This document shows, piece after piece, positions 62,598-63,313 of a stretch of 63,313 nucleotides of DNA (position 1 is its first letter; each line of letters opens with the position of its first letter). Position numbers and translations under genes: made by a program. Source of the stretch: Paenibacillus pinistramenti. Its GTDB lineage: Bacteria; Bacillota; Bacilli; Paenibacillales; Paenibacillaceae. The notes below the pieces were generated by a model, which was given only the letters and a program-made list of their open reading frames with translations, was not told the DNA's origin and did not search any database. Location of the stretch: NCBI RefSeq assembly GCF_005869875.1, contig NZ_VAWG01000017.1:1-63313 (forward strand). Reading direction: 5' to 3'.

Positions 62598-63313
62598 ATG
62601 AATCATTTTACATCAGATTTAGTCCAGGCTCTAGTCACAAAGCAGGACGTAACCGAGATTTTTCGCAATCATTTGGAAATGGCTATGAATCGCTTGTTAG
62701 AAACCGAGCTCACCGCATTTTTAGATTATGAGAAGTACGACCGTGCAGGCATAAACTCGGGAAATTCTCGAAATGGCAGCTACTCACGTACACTGCACAC
62801 CGAATATGGTGATTTAAAGCTCACTATTCCCAGGGATCGCAACGGGGAGTTTAAACAGCAAACGATCGCTCCGTACAAGCGATCCAATGACACGCTGGAA
62901 TCCTTCGTCATTCACATGTTCCAGAAAGGTGTGACGATGACGGAGATTGCGGACCTCATTGAGAAAATGTATGGACATCACTACACACCGCAAACCGTAT
63001 CGAATATGACGAAGACCATGGTTGAACATGTCGATGCCTTCACGACACGCAAGCTGGCTAAGCGTTATGTTTGCGTGTATATCGATGCCACTTATGTTGC
63101 TGTCAAAAGGGATACGGTCTCTAAAGAAGCCGTCTATCTGGCCGTCGGTATTCGTGAGGATGGCTCCAAAGAGGTGTTAGCGTACACCATTGCTCCAACA
63201 GAGTCTGCTTACCTATGGAATGATCTCCTTCAAGATGTGAAAGCACGCGGCACCGAAGAGGTTTTGCTCTTTATCTCCGATGGTTTAAAGGGCATTGTGT
63301 CTGCCATTGAGCA
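62598..63313 (+). CDS. IS256-family transposase, N-terminal part (3' end outside window)
   Basis: The N-terminal portion reads MNHFTSDLVQALVTKQDVTE, NHLEMAMNRLLETELTAFL, RNGSYSRTLHTEYGDLKLTIPRDRNGEF and YVCVYIDATYVAVKR, with the first catalytic Asp in the last segment. This is the standard mutator-type layout with a DNA-binding helical start. AAGAGGTC lies upstream of ATG 62598. It joins in frame to 1-596 through the 127-bp overlap, making 394 aa. Confidence 0.92.
   Translation, partial: MNHFTSDLVQALVTKQDVTEIFRNHLEMAMNRLLETELTAFLDYEKYDRAGINSGNSRNGSYSRTLHTEYGDLKLTIPRDRNGEFKQQTIAPYKRSNDTLESFVIHMFQKGVTMTEIADLIEKMYGHHYTPQTVSNMTKTMVEHVDAFTTRKLAKRYVCVYIDATYVAVKRDTVSKEAVYLAVGIREDGSKEVLAYTIAPTESAYLWNDLLQDVKARGTEEVLLFISDGLKGIVSAIE
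63187..63313 (+). repeat. 127-bp terminal direct repeat, right copy
   Basis: Identical to bases 1-127. Confidence 0.95.

Larger units (their letters stand above)
62497..63313 (+). mobile_element. IS256-family element, left (5') portion
   Basis: The left inverted repeat lies at 62498-62522 (AGCGT, then TTGTGTAAATAG). The transposase starts 100 bp inside. The element runs off the window end and overlaps the first 127 bases of the window exactly. Confidence 0.9.

Noticed and set aside
1..63313. The window as a plasmid
   Set aside because: No replication initiator, partition or relaxase gene is recognised, and tRNA-modification and other chromosomal genes are present; the identical ends have other explanations.

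Overview
The window looks like chromosomal DNA of a Gram-positive Bacillota, most likely Paenibacillus or a close relative. Evidence is the strong AGGAGG-type ribosome sites, frequent TTG/GTG starts, and a housekeeping block (tRNA-dihydrouridine synthase plus DUF4317-, SF0329- and DUF4256-like genes) of a kind common in that family. Base composition is mosaic: a very AT-rich HNH gene, intermediate defence operons and a visibly GC-rich dynamin operon. This points to a defence island built by repeated transfer. No plasmid replication gene was seen. The first and last 127 bases are identical and both lie inside one IS256-type transposase gene.

Layout. (1) 1-650: end of an IS256 element that appears to have cut the 5' end of an HNH nuclease gene (668-1549). 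(2) 1.8-13.2 kb, operon 1: two MrfA/Hrq1-like helicases, a PD-(D/E)XK nuclease, a McrB-like AAA+ GTPase, a McrC/DUF2357-like nuclease and a SpoT-type HD protein, closed by a terminator. (3) 13.2-25.1 kb, operon 2: a pPIWI-RE three-gene island (REase, DinG-like helicase, pPIWI-RE), an OLD nuclease and UvrD helicase resembling Gabija, a YhaM-like HD exonuclease and a small Cys-rich protein. (4) 25.2-25.7 kb: a degenerate solo tyrosine recombinase. (5) 26.2-35.3 kb, operon 3: three different dynamin-like GTPases and three unrecognised partners, one with membrane segments and a coiled coil. (6) 35.6-39.7 kb: a serine-recombinase cassette with highly structured intergenic DNA and two DNA-processing-like genes. 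(7) 40.5-43.2 kb: phosphotransferase and nucleotidyltransferase genes of antibiotic-resistance type, and a DEDDh exonuclease. (8) 43.4-53.6 kb: a type I restriction-modification locus with a half-HsdS, HsdR, broken rhuM, two-TRD HsdS, class III Fic, HsdM, a terminator, a silent third TRD cassette and a tyrosine recombinase. It is bracketed by a TIR-type gene (53.8 kb) and a decayed relative of that gene (43.3 kb). (9) 55-59 kb: housekeeping genes. (10) 59.2-60.5 kb: a toxin-antitoxin-like pair. (11) 60.6-61.6 kb: a defective IS3 element. (12) 62.5 kb to the end: the other end of an IS256 element.

How the parts may work together. Operons 1, 2 and 3 differ in content and composition, yet each starts 79-89 bp downstream of the same motif: TAGGAAC, four variable bases, then RTTYGRTGACA. 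Its core resembles the Bacillus LexA/SOS box (GAAC-N4-GTTC) and abuts a TGACA element. This is the strongest unifying signal in the window and suggests that three multi-gene nucleic-acid or membrane defence systems are switched on together, perhaps by DNA damage. The second notable feature is the type I locus, where three specificity cassettes share identical direct repeats and the neighbouring recombinase gene is flanked by inverted copies of part of that repeat.
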